In this document: piece by piece, positions 43,921-56,398 of the stretch
Layout of the letters: each line of letters starts with the position of its first letter
How positions within the stretch are numbered: the stretch's first letter is position 1
From: Tissierellia bacterium
GTDB lineage: Bacteria; Bacillota; Clostridia; Tissierellales; Peptoniphilaceae
NCBI GenBank assembly: GCA_012519495.1
Contig: JAAYQA010000084.1
Location: 23,320 to 87,319 of the forward strand
Direction of reading: 5' to 3'
DNA length: 64,000 nt
Program-made: the position numbers and the translations under genes
The notes under the pieces: generated by a model
What the model was told of the DNA's origin: nothing
Seen by the model: only the letters and a program-made list of their open reading frames with translations
Databases searched by the model: none

Positions 43921-45102
43921 TTACTTTTCCTCCCACAGATGAAGGATATCCGACACTTCTTCCGTTACTTCCAATGTACCCATAAAGGCACCTTCTTCGT
44001 TGCGTACGGCATAGTAGCGGACTAAATCCAGACGATTGCCGCGTCGCATCGGTACGATCTCCTGCTCCTTGGTACCTGCCCGGAACGCCTCTATCAGCTT
44101 TCTTATCGCCGGCACAATCTGCGGCGGATGGCACAAAAGCAGATCGCGTCCGATAATCGTGCGGGTGCGGGAAAATACCTGCCCTTTTCCTTCGGAATAG
44201 TAGCGGATAATATTGTCCTTATCAGCGAAGGTAAGATCGGTGGGTAATGTATTGAGCATACAGATCAGTTCTTCTTTGGTGAAATTGCCGCTGGGCAGGG
44301 AAATGCGCCCCTCTTCCTCGGGAGCCGGTTGTTTTTTATCTCCTGTTTTTTCCATCAGCCAGGTGCGTGCATCCGACAAAGAGGCTCCTTCTATACCCTG
44401 ATGAAAGGCATAGCCGTAGGTTTCACTTTCCTGCGCGCAAAGGATCCAGTCTGCTTCGGTCAGTGTGCTTTTCAGCATGGGTACAAGGATTTCGTTTTCT
44501 TTTTGTACCATATCCACCGCCTGCTGTATCAAACGCGTGGCGGCCAGCTCGATCCGTTTCGGATCCGGCGGCGTTTGTGTGAGCGCATCATTCCACATGC
44601 GTGCCAGATTCCTGATTACATCGTCTACGCCCCACATCACCATCGGCGGGACGGTGATCCCCGCTTGCTCCAGATACGGGAAGAACAGATTCTCTTTTCT
44701 GTCATAATGCCTGAAAATACCGGCAAATTCATCAGCCAGTAATTGCAATTGTGCCATATCGGTTTCGCCGGTTTTGTATCCTTGCAGTGCAGGCTGCAGC
44801 TTCTGTTTTAAAAAGGCGACAAATCCCTTGTTTTCCCCGATAAAAACCGTTAGAGGGTGGCCGTTTTCTTCATAGCCCTTATCCTGCATCTGCTCTGCCA
44901 CAACCGCTGTATGTTCCGTGCTCAGCCGTTGAATTTCTGCAATGGGTACTCCCGAGGAAGCGAGCAGCTCTTCCGCTTTTGCCAGTTCGTTTGCGGAAAT
45001 ACCATCAAACTGTGCCGCCATTTCCTGATATACGTTCGCAACCGGTTCGCCCGCGTGCAGCTTTTTTAACAAAGCTGCCAATGTCCTGATCCTGTCGGTC
45101 AT
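43921..45102 (-). CDS. DUF438 protein with hemerythrin-like and PAS domains
   Basis: 393 residues in three parts: an N-terminal DUF438 domain (about 1-80; YQEMAAQFDGISANELAKAE, LSTEHTAVVAEQM), a hemerythrin-like helical bundle (about 80-220) with His/Glu residues placed as metal ligands (ENGHPLTVFIGENKG, FRHYDRKENLFFPYLE, WGVDDVIR), and a C-terminal PAS-type domain (about 270-390; YYSEGKGQVFSRTRTIIGRD, LLLCHPPQIVPAIRKLIEAF). The architecture is known in Clostridia and is thought to sense oxygen, NO or redox state. Cytoplasmic. Separate from the ECF gene by 31 nt. Confidence 0.88.
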   Translation of the reverse strand: MTDRIRTLAALLKKLHAGEPVANVYQEMAAQFDGISANELAKAEELLASSGVPIAEIQRLSTEHTAVVAEQMQDKGYEENGHPLTVFIGENKGFVAFLKQKLQPALQGYKTGETDMAQLQLLADEFAGIFRHYDRKENLFFPYLEQAGITVPPMVMWGVDDVIRNLARMWNDALTQTPPDPKRIELAATRLIQQAVDMVQKENEILVPMLKSTLTEADWILCAQESETYGYAFHQGIEGASLSDARTWLMEKTGDKKQPAPEEEGRISLPSGNFTKEELICMLNTLPTDLTFADKDNIIRYYSEGKGQVFSRTRTIIGRDLLLCHPPQIVPAIRKLIEAFRAGTKEQEIVPMRRGNRLDLVRYYAVRNEEGAFMGTLEVTEEVSDILHLWEEK

Positions 45103-45133
45103 GATTTCTCCTTCTCTTATCGATTAAAAGGGT

Positions 45134-45631
45134 TCAGCTCTCCGTATGCGGTACCCAGCGGCGAACGCCATAATACAAAAGGACGGCCAAGAATGCGCCT
45201 ACCCCGCCCTGCAGCAGGTTCCCCGGGAAACTGGCGACCGCAGCTGGAAAACTGTACATGAAAATTTCAGCAAGCAAGTATCCTACCGCCATCCAGATCC
45301 CGGCCGGCAGGGTTGCCAGAAAGGGTTTGGTGTTTTCTGTATGAGAAAAGATCGAACCGGCCAAATAGCCCTCCACGCCTTTCACCAGCAAAGTGATCGG
45401 TGCATACCAGGTATAGCCCAGCAGAATATCTGCCAAGGCAGACCCGAAACCACCCACTACAAAACCGCCGCGGCGGCCAAGCACCAGGCCTGCAAGCAGC
45501 ACAACGGCATCCCCCACATTCACATATCCTTTGGTCGCAATGGTAGGAATCTGTATCAACATGGTTGCCACAGTTGTCATAGCCATCAATATGCCGTAAA
45601 GGGTCAGATCCTTCGTCGTCCATTTTTTCAC
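45134..45631 (-). CDS. ECF transporter S component
   Basis: 165 residues with five or six helices, the size of a substrate-specific S protein. The N-terminal LTLYGILMAMTTVATML includes the helix-1 small-residue motif (AxxxA-like) that contacts the T component; GYVNVGDAVVLLAGLVLG and GGFGSALADILLGYTWY are typical of the HmpT/ECF-ribofla_trS type. The vitamin cannot be named, and no energising EcfA/T genes are in the window; it would use a shared module. Located downstream of uvrA by 24 nt. Confidence 0.85.
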   Translation of the reverse strand: MKKWTTKDLTLYGILMAMTTVATMLIQIPTIATKGYVNVGDAVVLLAGLVLGRRGGFVVGGFGSALADILLGYTWYAPITLLVKGVEGYLAGSIFSHTENTKPFLATLPAGIWMAVGYLLAEIFMYSFPAAVASFPGNLLQGGVGAFLAVLLYYGVRRWVPHTES

Positions 45632-45655
45632 TGTATGAACCTCCTTCGTTGCCTT

Positions 45656-48500
<2,845 letters not shown>

Positions 48501-48508
<8 letters not shown>

Positions 48509-50480
48509 GCTGTTCCTCTATTCCGTATTCTTTCATCAGGCGCCGCCACTCATCGCGCAGCGACGCGGCTCGCTCAAATTCCAGATTCTCTGCGGCTTCT
48601 TTCATTTCCGATTCCAGATTGATGATTACGCCGCGGATTTCTGTCAGAGACATTTTTTCTTCTTCGTACGGTACCGTATCATCCGCCGCATGCGTCGCCT
48701 GTATAATGTCGCGCACGCTTTTGGATACTGTAGCCGGCGTCAGATTATGCTCTTTATTGTACGCTTCCTGAATACTTCGCCGCCGGTCGGTTTCATCGAT
48801 CGCTTTTTGCATCGAATCCGTGATTTCGTCCGCATACATAACAATGCGGCCGTTGATATTCCGGGCAGCACGGCCAATCGTCTGAATCAGGGACGTTTCC
48901 GACCGCAGGAAGCCTTCCTTGTCGGCATCTAATATGGCAATCAGGGATACTTCCGGTAAGTCCAGCCCCTCCCTGAGAAGATTAATCCCCACCAGCACAT
49001 CGTATTTGCCAAGGCGCAAATCCCGGATAATCTCCATGCGCTCAATCGTCAGAATATCCGAGTGCATATAGGTAACCCGGATCCCGATCTCCTGCAAATA
49101 GGCGGTTAAGTCCTCCGCCATCCGCTTGGTCAGTGTTGTAATCAGGGTGCGTTCGCCGCGTTTTGTTGTTTTGTCGATCTCTGTCAGCAAATCGTCGATC
49201 TGGTTCTTTGTGGGGCGTACCGTAACCGGCGGATCCAGCAGGGCGGTCGGCCGGATCACCTGTTCCACCACCTGCTCCGCCCGCTCCATCTCATAGGGGC
49301 CGGGTGTGGCGGACGTGTACAGGATCTGATTGACCATGCCTTCAAACTCATTAAACTGCAAAGGACGGTTATCCAGAGCAGACGGCAGGCGGAATCCGTA
49401 TTCCACCAGATTCTCCTTGCGGGAACGGTCACCGAAATACATCCCTCGGATCTGCGGGATCGATACATGCGATTCGTCCGCTATCACGAGAAAATCCTTC
49501 GGGAAATAGTCCATGAGCGTATAGGGTTTGGAACCCGGTGCCCGCTGGCTCAAATGGCGCGAATAGTTTTCAATTCCGCTGCAAAAACCCATTTCCGAAA
49601 GCATTTCCATATCGTAGCGGGTGCGCTGTTCCAGACGCTGTGCCTCCACGAGCTTGTCCTGTTCGCGCAATTCCTTTAAGCGCTCTTCCAGTTCCTGCCC
49701 GATACTGAGCACCGCTTTTTTTACCTTCTCCTGCGAGGTCGCATAGTGTGAAGCCGGGAAGATGGATATATGATCCCGTGTCCCGACGGTTTTGCCGGTC
49801 AGCGCATTCATCTCTACAATGCGGTCGATCTCGTCGCCGAAAAATTCCACTCGAACCGTGTTTTCATCCGATGAAGCCGGATAGATCTCCAGCGAATCGC
49901 CGCGTACGCGAAAGGTCCCTCGTGTAAAATTGATATCATTTCTGACAAACTGGATATCCACCAGCTGCCGGATGACCTCGTCGCGATCCTTCAACTGCCC
50001 CGGGCGCAACGATACCACAAGATTGGCATAATCGATCGGGTCACCCAGACCGTATATGCAGGAAACGGATGCCACAATGATCACATCCCGACGCTCAAAA
50101 AGCGCCATTGTGGCAGAATGGCGCAGTTTGTCGATCTCGTCGTTAATCGACGAATCTTTTTCTATATAGGTGTCCGTCATCGGCACATAGGCCTCCGGCT
50201 GATAATAATCGTAGTATGAAACAAAATATTCGACCGCGTTTTCGGGGAAGAACTCCCGGAACTCGCTGGCCAGCTGATACGCCAACGTTTTGTTGTGGGC
50301 GATCACCAGCGTAGGCTTTTGTACGCGCTCAATGATATTGGCCATGGTATAGGTCTTTCCGGAGCCGGTTACGCCTTTTAAAACCTGGTGTTTCTTTCCT
50401 GCCAGTATCCCTTTGGCCAAGGCATCAATCGCCTCGGGCTGATCCCCCGTCGGTCGAAAAGGAGAATGAATCTTAAACAT
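48501..50480 (-). CDS. uvrB: UvrABC system protein B (excinuclease helicase-like subunit)
   Basis: 659 residues. Walker [18 protein letters not shown], beta-hairpin region ([20 protein letters not shown]), motif [16 protein letters not shown] and motif [21 protein letters not shown]. The C-terminal UVR motif ([18 protein letters not shown]) matches that in UvrC. Loads onto DNA with UvrA and guides UvrC. Promoter with LexA box upstream; uvrA follows. Confidence 0.98.
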
Positions 50481-50503
50481 CGCTCGCTCCTTTCACAATC
50501 AAC

Positions 50504-50532
50504 TGAACTAATGTTCGGCAACCTTCATTATA
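50504..50532 (-). promoter_or_regulatory. uvrBA promoter with LexA box
   Basis: Extended -10 TGGTATAAT (50535-50527) on the minus strand, followed ten bases later by CGAACATTAGTTCA (50517-50504), a match to CGAAC-N4-GTTC. It sits at about +5 to +15, consistent with LexA control of excision repair. Confidence 0.8.
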
Positions 50533-50610
50533 CCATAGATACCCCGACGGTAGAAGTATTTCCGACGCGTCCTCCCCTCATCCCGAAGAAAACGGACCCA
50601 TTAAGAAAAC

Positions 50611-50628
50611 GACCTCCTTTCAGAGGTC
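50611..50628 (-). terminator. Terminator after the heptad-repeat protein gene
   Basis: Minus-strand stem GACCTC (50628-50623) and GAGGTC (50616-50611) with loop TGAAAG, followed by GTTTTCTT. Moderate strength. Confidence 0.6.
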
Positions 50629-50687
50629 ACAGTGTGAAGACAAATGCAATTTTTTACAAAGAGAAGGAGAGACGGGATGCGCTTGAT

Positions 50688-53081
50688 TTAACGAAAGAGA
50701 TCCAGAATGCGCTCCCAAATACCTTTATCTTCTTCTACCGGCGCTGGCTCTTCCTCTTCTTCCGGTGCGTGAACGGCCTGACTCATATACAGAAACTGTA
50801 CGCGTACCGGCTCCGGATTCTTTGCCGATACAAAAGAGACCGTCGGCGCTTCCCCCGGCAGGAAAGAATCCATCATTTCATCCATTTGCTCCTGCATTTG
50901 TTGATCCATACCGGAGGTTTCATCATTCAGCATACGCATGCCGGCCGCCAGATCCGATCCGCCGTTGGCCAATGCGCGCATGCCCGCCTGAAACTGTGCC
51001 ATGCCTCTTGCATAGGCGTCTACACCGGACGCATACGTTCCAAGGCCGGTTGTCAGATCTTTTGCCCCGCCTGCTATGGCGCGGTGGCCGTCCCGCAATT
51101 GCCGTGAACCGTTTAACAGTTCATCCAACGCATCACCGAAGTCAAACTGTCCGGCCAATTCCGTCAGTTTTTCCACCATCAGGGAAATACCGGCCGCCAA
51201 TTGTCCCGCGCCGGGCACCAAAGCGGCCATACCGGCCAGAATCGGCGTCGTCATTTGCGCGTAGCCGGTACGCAGCGCGCGCAGACCCTGAACCAATCCG
51301 GGGGGATTCTCAAGAGGATTATCCATTCCCTTTTTTATTGCCGTAAGACCCATATGCAGTCCCTCGTTGAACGCTTCATAATTCGTTGACAAGAGGACAA
51401 TCCCTTCAATCAGCTTTTCGATATCCTTCATCATCGAAAGGATGTCGATCTCGCCGATTTCGTCCACGACTTTTCTTGCTCCCTGAATCATCTCCAATGT
51501 GGCTTCGCGCATGGTATTGATATCATCCAGAAGATGTTCGGTATCTTCCACCAGGGCAATCGCTTCGTCAATCGCGTGCAGCCTGGTTTCAATCCGTTCT
51601 GCTTCTTCTTGCATAACGCCGTACAGGGCAAACGCCTCCGGATTTGTTTCCGCATCGACACCGCTAAGATCGACTCCCGGATTGCGCAATGTGTATGCCG
51701 ATTCCGCGAGACTCTCCCGCAGATCATAGAGCTGGGTGATCAGAATCTCCAGCCGGGCCGGATCCAATTCCCTGACGGCTGCATCCAAGCCCGTCAGAAA
51801 GCTCTTCATGCCCTGAATAAACTGTTCCAGTCCTGCGGCAATCTGATTGAGCCCTTCTTCTTCCAGTTGCGGCATACCGGTGGTGAGCGCATCCGCCATC
51901 TGTTTCAAAGCGTCATTGATCGAATCGGATGCTTCCAGCAAGCCCGGCTGACCGGGCTTTCCGTACATCAGCTCGTCCATGCCGGCAGAAAGCGCCTCGA
52001 CGCCTTTTGTCACTTCGTCCAGTCCTTGCGCAAACTCACCCTCCGGACCTAAATGCTGCATGCCTTCTTCCAATTGGGTGAGTCCCTCAAACAATTGGGC
52101 ACTCCCGTCGGTTAAGGCGCTTAGGCCGCCTAAGTCCATATCGGGCATTTCCATCCCGCCGAGTCCCTTTTCCAATTCGGACACATAAAGATCCAGTCCG
52201 GCTTGATACTCCTGCATCCCTCCCGACAATTCCGCCAGACCGCTATGCAGGGCGTACGCGCCGCTGCTCAGTCCCTGCGCGCCGGATTGCAGCTCACCGC
52301 TTGCCTGATAAATGCTTCCCACGCCGCCGGTAAAATCCCCCACGCCGTCTGTCAGGGCGGAAATGGCATTCTGCAAAGCCAAAAGATCATCCGTGTACTC
52401 GGACAAATCGGGCAAATCGATATCCATGGAATACGGCAGACCGGCCATTTGTATCGCACCCAGTTCCATATGGCTGCCTTTGGCACGAATGGTATAATGC
52501 GCGTCTTCCCCCGGCAAGGCGGTAAAAGTGATGAGTGTGGTTTCGCCCTGACTGGCAATCACACCGCCCTCCGCCTCCACTTCTTCAAAGCGGTCGGACG
52601 GTAAATTCACCATAATCTGCAAAACATAACTGTCGGAAAAATCGGTATTGGCTTTCGGATTGGCCTGAATCGTAATATCCATGCCGAACAAACCATCCCG
52701 ACCGGCTAATTCTTCGGGCGGCAGGGTTTTTCCGTCCAGTTTGTAGATGAACTCCGCTTTCCAGGGAAGTTCCGCTTCTTTTACTTTCCCCTGGTAGTAA
52801 AAGGGATAGTCCTCCGTTTCGATCTCTACGCGGTCACCCAGAAGTTTTAAGGGGTCCGCATTGGTCAGATTAATGACTTCTTCGTAAGCCCCGTAGTCGA
52901 CGCGTTTCTTCTTTTTCTGTTCAAATCCGTTGACTACGAATACATCCTCCACGAGGCCGTCTGCTCCCATTTTTGCGTATACGATTTCCAGCTTCGCCAC
53001 CGTTTGGGCCATGACCGAAACCGGAGATAATAGCAACAGCAAAGAAAGAACCCCCGCGATCCAACGTTTATCTGTTTTCAT
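50688..53081 (-). CDS. Secreted heptad-repeat protein (YhgE-like) with MMPL partner
   Basis: 797 residues from the ATG at 53081. Signal peptide (about 5-26, ending VSVMAQT). Residues about 27-210 are a folded region. From about 225 onward many repeats of the type x-x-x-Leu-x-x-Gly occur (SGELQSGAQGLSSGAYALHS, SGLAELSGGMQEYQAG, LTDGSAQLFEGLTQLEEG), separated by helical stretches, and again near the end (LAAGMRMLNDE). A polar acidic tail EEEEEPAPVEED precedes an amphipathic WERILDLFR. YhgE proteins have these repeats plus membrane helices, but here no C-terminal helix is evident. Overlaps the MMPL gene by 14 nt. Confidence 0.75.
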   Translation of the reverse strand: MKTDKRWIAGVLSLLLLLSPVSVMAQTVAKLEIVYAKMGADGLVEDVFVVNGFEQKKKKRVDYGAYEEVINLTNADPLKLLGDRVEIETEDYPFYYQGKVKEAELPWKAEFIYKLDGKTLPPEELAGRDGLFGMDITIQANPKANTDFSDSYVLQIMVNLPSDRFEEVEAEGGVIASQGETTLITFTALPGEDAHYTIRAKGSHMELGAIQMAGLPYSMDIDLPDLSEYTDDLLALQNAISALTDGVGDFTGGVGSIYQASGELQSGAQGLSSGAYALHSGLAELSGGMQEYQAGLDLYVSELEKGLGGMEMPDMDLGGLSALTDGSAQLFEGLTQLEEGMQHLGPEGEFAQGLDEVTKGVEALSAGMDELMYGKPGQPGLLEASDSINDALKQMADALTTGMPQLEEEGLNQIAAGLEQFIQGMKSFLTGLDAAVRELDPARLEILITQLYDLRESLAESAYTLRNPGVDLSGVDAETNPEAFALYGVMQEEAERIETRLHAIDEAIALVEDTEHLLDDINTMREATLEMIQGARKVVDEIGEIDILSMMKDIEKLIEGIVLLSTNYEAFNEGLHMGLTAIKKGMDNPLENPPGLVQGLRALRTGYAQMTTPILAGMAALVPGAGQLAAGISLMVEKLTELAGQFDFGDALDELLNGSRQLRDGHRAIAGGAKDLTTGLGTYASGVDAYARGMAQFQAGMRALANGGSDLAAGMRMLNDETSGMDQQMQEQMDEMMDSFLPGEAPTVSFVSAKNPEPVRVQFLYMSQAVHAPEEEEEPAPVEEDKGIWERILDLFR

Positions 53082-55134
53082 CCTGCATCTTTCTCCCTTC
53101 AAATCCGCGTGTGGTTTTTTCTATCAAACGATCACACAATACCAGCAGTCCCGGTAAGAAGAACACAACCATCAAAAACGAAAAACTGGCGCCCCGTGCC
53201 AGCACTTCCCCCAATTCGCTGACAATCGCGAGGGTGGATAACTGGCGGAGTATCGTACCTGCCACCGTCAGGATCAAAGCCGGCGGCAACAGTGTTCCGA
53301 TCGTTTCCCGGACGGTTTCCCGGGCGGCATCTTTTTTCAGCAGGCTGCGGCGATTGTCCACATAGTGTTGCGTAAACAGTATTCCATAGTCAACCGTCGC
53401 TCCCAATTGTATGGTGGAAATAATCAAATAACCGATATAGCTGATCGGAGATGCGTTTAAATACGGCACCGTCAGATTAAACCAGATCGATGCTTCGATC
53501 GTAAGCAAAAGCAACAAGGGGATCATCAACGACCGGAAGCTGATCATAACAACCAGTCCTACGGTGAGGATCGCCAGGCCGTTTACGATAATATTGTCCT
53601 TTTGGACAACATCACGCATATCATAAGTAACGACACTCTCCCCGACAAGATAGTTCTCCTCGTAATACTTGTCGGCGGTCTTGCGCAAGCGTTCCACAAG
53701 ATCAAAGGCACGGGGGCCTTCTTTTTCGGAACGAACGGTCAGTATAATCCGGCTGTAATTCTCCGACAGCATGGCTTCGATCAGCTTCGGATCCAGCATC
53801 TCCGACGGAATCAGGCGACTGACCTGACTCTCATACGAAATGATGCTGCCGACTTCGGGATACGCCTCCAATTCATCATGCAGCATTTTCTCTTTGCCCC
53901 ATTCGCCCTTGGGCACGAGTAGTGCCACGGACAATTGCTTGCCGAATTTATTCTCGATCAGATTGCGGTCATGGTATTCACGCGATGTACGGTCATAGTC
54001 GGCATTGCCATAGATAAACTCGTTGCGCTGCTGTGCCCGAAAAGCCGGAATAATCATGAGACCGACCAAAATCAGAATCGGCAGTCGCAACTTGGCTCCT
54101 GCTTTGGCTACCGGGTTGAAATCGGGCAGGAAATTGCGGTGCCGTGTTTTCTCCACCCATTTTTCAAACACGAGGATGAGCACCGGCAGTAAAAAGATGA
54201 CACAGATCAGGCTGAACAGTACCCCTTTTGCCAGCACAATGCCCAGATCCGGCCCGATGCGAAACTGCATGAATATCAGCGCCAAAAATCCGAACACCGT
54301 CGTCATACTGGACGCTAAGATCGGACTGGCACTTTTCACAATGGCTTCCCGCATGGCATCCACCGGGGCCCGGTCGGCCGCCCGGTACTCCTCGTACCGG
54401 TGCAGCAAAAAGATACCGTAATCCATCGAAACCGCCAGCTGCAGCACCGCCGTTACGGCCTGGGTCAGAAAGCTGACTTCGCTTTTGAAAATATTGGTGC
54501 CCAGATTCAAGAGGATGGCAATGCCCATCGACAGCAAGAGTAACAAAGGGGACAACCAGGATTCAGTCGCCAAAAGAAGGATGCCGACACCCAGCGGTAC
54601 CATAAAGAGCATGACCATCGTAATTTCCGACGAAACGGCCAATTGCGCATTGGCCAGATCAATCAGCTGCCCTTCGACAGCGCCCTCTTCCCCGGCCACT
54701 TCCTGCAAGGCGAGCTTGGTTTCCACCGTATTGTCGATATCGGTTACAACCTGATACAGTGCATTGCCGTCGGCAAAATAACCGGCCACCAGATCCGGAT
54801 CTGCCATCTCCAGAGGCGTGCGCACATCATAAAAATCATCGAGCCACAGCACTTGCGTCACGTCCGGAATTTTTTCCAGTTTTTCTTTCGCCTGCAAGGC
54901 TTCCTGCAAACTCAGATTCGGAATGTACACACGTGCATTGGGTATCGCGTCTCGAAACTCCTGCTCCATTACCTGCATGGCAATGGTGGAAGGAGCTGAC
55001 TCCGGCACATACTCCGCTAAATTGTAATTGATCGGTACCAGCGGTGTCGCGATAAGACTGAACACGGTCAGTACCCCGAAAAGGATCAGGATCAGTGCTT
55101 TTCTGCGCACAATCCAGGCAGCTAATTTCTTCAT
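53068..55134 (-). CDS. RND/MMPL-family transporter
   Basis: 688 residues with twelve helices in the 1+5+1+5 RND order. Two MMPL halves: SMDYGIFLLHRYEEYR and ATVDYGILFTQHYVDNRR are the helix-4 Asp-containing motifs of each half (proton relay). The external loops are short by RND standards, as in the MMPL branch. It probably exports a lipid, peptide or antimicrobial with the secreted protein encoded next. No ribosome site precedes the ATG at 55134; the promoter predicts a leaderless mRNA. Confidence 0.9.
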   Translation of the reverse strand: MKKLAAWIVRRKALILILFGVLTVFSLIATPLVPINYNLAEYVPESAPSTIAMQVMEQEFRDAIPNARVYIPNLSLQEALQAKEKLEKIPDVTQVLWLDDFYDVRTPLEMADPDLVAGYFADGNALYQVVTDIDNTVETKLALQEVAGEEGAVEGQLIDLANAQLAVSSEITMVMLFMVPLGVGILLLATESWLSPLLLLLSMGIAILLNLGTNIFKSEVSFLTQAVTAVLQLAVSMDYGIFLLHRYEEYRAADRAPVDAMREAIVKSASPILASSMTTVFGFLALIFMQFRIGPDLGIVLAKGVLFSLICVIFLLPVLILVFEKWVEKTRHRNFLPDFNPVAKAGAKLRLPILILVGLMIIPAFRAQQRNEFIYGNADYDRTSREYHDRNLIENKFGKQLSVALLVPKGEWGKEKMLHDELEAYPEVGSIISYESQVSRLIPSEMLDPKLIEAMLSENYSRIILTVRSEKEGPRAFDLVERLRKTADKYYEENYLVGESVVTYDMRDVVQKDNIIVNGLAILTVGLVVMISFRSLMIPLLLLLTIEASIWFNLTVPYLNASPISYIGYLIISTIQLGATVDYGILFTQHYVDNRRSLLKKDAARETVRETIGTLLPPALILTVAGTILRQLSTLAIVSELGEVLARGASFSFLMVVFFLPGLLVLCDRLIEKTTRGFEGRKMQDENR

Positions 55135-55140
55135 ATATTA

Positions 55141-55248
55141 ATGATAAATAATTTTTACATAGCATGCAAGCAACAATAAATCGACATGTGTCTATTGTTC
55201 GACACCTGTCTATTATATGTTGATTAATCCCGAGGAAATCGCTATAAT
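55141..55248. promoter_or_regulatory. Divergent promoters and operator repeats between mmpl and tetR
   Basis: Minus promoter: TTGCAT (55169-55164), 17 nt, TATCAT (55146-55141), six bases before the MMPL ATG. Plus promoter: TTGATT (55220-55225), 17 nt, TATAAT (55243-55248), six bases before the tetR ATG. Between the two -35 elements two direct repeats, CGACATGTGTCTATT (55182-55196) and CGACACCTGTCTATT (55200-55214), lie 18 nt apart; each contains a GACA...TGTC dyad. Likely TetR operator. Confidence 0.78.
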
Positions 55249-55254
55249 ATTTTT

Positions 55255-55869
55255 ATGAACCGACAAATTTATGATCGCAGAATCGACCGCACACGCCAGT
55301 CCCTAACCGAGGCGCTCATCGATTCACTGAAAGAAAAACCGATCGACAAAATCAGTGTCAAGGCCCTATGCGATCGGGCCAATATCAATCGTTCCACCTT
55401 TTATCTGCATTACAATTCCATGCAGGACCTGTATCAAAGCACGATCCGGGCGCTGTATCTGGAAGTGCAGCATTCACTTGAACAATTTGTGGAAAAAGAC
55501 AGCGGCTGGCTGGACATGATATTTTACGACGGAGAGGTTCGCCTCCCGATCATCCGACATATCCTGCACTTTTTGCACGATAATCGCGAACTGATCACCG
55601 TATTGATCGCCGGTGACGAACGCGGAGATTTTCTGAAACCCTTCTATGAAAGCGGAAAAAACAGCGTACTGACTGCACTGAAAGACCGACGTGCACCTAT
55701 TCCGGAACCGGTTGCCGTGTATTATTACCACTACGTGGCGTCCGGTTTGATCGGTCTGACCGTTTGCTGGATTGAAGAAGGAATGAAAGAAACGCCGGAA
55801 GAAATCACCACCCTTTTGGAGAATCTGATCGCGTTCGGTGCACGTGCCATACGGGAATACCCCGAATAA
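55255..55869 (+). CDS. TetR/AcrR family regulator
   Basis: 204 residues. N-terminal DNA-binding domain: RRIDRTRQSLTEALIDSLKE, then ISVKALCDRANINRSTFYLH. The ligand domain is helical (about 60-200) and resembles the DhaS/TetR_C_33 group. Its gene is divergent to the MMPL operon and its likely repressor. No ribosome site; ATG seven bases past the -10. Confidence 0.92.
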   Translation: MNRQIYDRRIDRTRQSLTEALIDSLKEKPIDKISVKALCDRANINRSTFYLHYNSMQDLYQSTIRALYLEVQHSLEQFVEKDSGWLDMIFYDGEVRLPIIRHILHFLHDNRELITVLIAGDERGDFLKPFYESGKNSVLTALKDRRAPIPEPVAVYYYHYVASGLIGLTVCWIEEGMKETPEEITTLLENLIAFGARAIREYPE

Positions 55870-55944
55870 CCGCATTTTGAATCAGTTCACTGTATTACAT
55901 CTGTGCTCTTTTCTCGTGAAAGTGTCGGGAAAGTGTTTATCCTG

Positions 55945-55976
55945 TTGCATTTATTCACAATAATATGGTATTATTG
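55945..55976 (+). promoter_or_regulatory. Promoter and palindrome ahead of the DtxR-like gene
   Basis: TTGCAT (55945-55950), 18-nt spacer, TATTAT (55969-55974). A perfect palindrome CAATAATA-TGG-TATTATTG (55958-55976) covers the -10 and half the spacer; a likely operator, possibly for the regulator encoded next. Confidence 0.65.
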
Positions 55977-55997
55977 CTACAATAAAGGGGTGATCTT

Positions 55998-56357
55998 ATG
56001 CAATTGAGCCGAGCGGCGGAGAACTATCTTGCTACGATCTATGCCATTCAAATAGACAAAGAAAAAGTCCGCTCCATCGATATTGTAAAAGCATTAAACT
56101 ACTCGCGTCCGACCATCAGTATCGCCATGCGTAATCTGCGGGAACATAAAGTCATAACGATGGATGCACGCGGTGTCATTTCCATGACGGCTAAAGGCAA
56201 AAAAATCGCACAAAACATATATAAAAGACGAACCGCCTTACGGGATGTGCTGGTCCAAAAAGGCGTAAGTGCTAAAACCGCCGCGCAGGATGCGGCGAAA
56301 ATCGAATACGACCTGAGCGAAGAGAGCTATCAAGCCATCGTCTCCGCCCTGGCCTAA
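55998..56357 (+). CDS. Short DtxR/MntR-like transcriptional regulator
   Basis: 119 residues. The winged helix (1-70) has the DtxR pattern SRAAENYLATIYAIQIDKE, then KALNYSRPTISIAMRNLREH, which in MntR and DtxR reads at the same place. Only a short dimerisation segment (RRTALRDVLVQKGVSAKTAA, then IEYDLSEESYQAIVSALA) follows, with no SH3-like domain. Metal ligands expected in the longer proteins are only partly visible, so metal dependence is uncertain. SD AAGGGGTGAT. Confidence 0.75.
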   Translation: MQLSRAAENYLATIYAIQIDKEKVRSIDIVKALNYSRPTISIAMRNLREHKVITMDARGVISMTAKGKKIAQNIYKRRTALRDVLVQKGVSAKTAAQDAAKIEYDLSEESYQAIVSALA

Positions 56358-56365
56358 ACAGACAG

Positions 56366-56398
56366 AAAACGGAGAATCCCTTGGGATTCTCCGTTTTT
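56366..56398. terminator. Bidirectional terminator between the DtxR-like gene and glpK
   Basis: AACGGAGAATCCC (56368-56380) pairs with GGGATTCTCCGTT (56383-56395) across TT, with A/T tracts on both sides. Confidence 0.93.
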
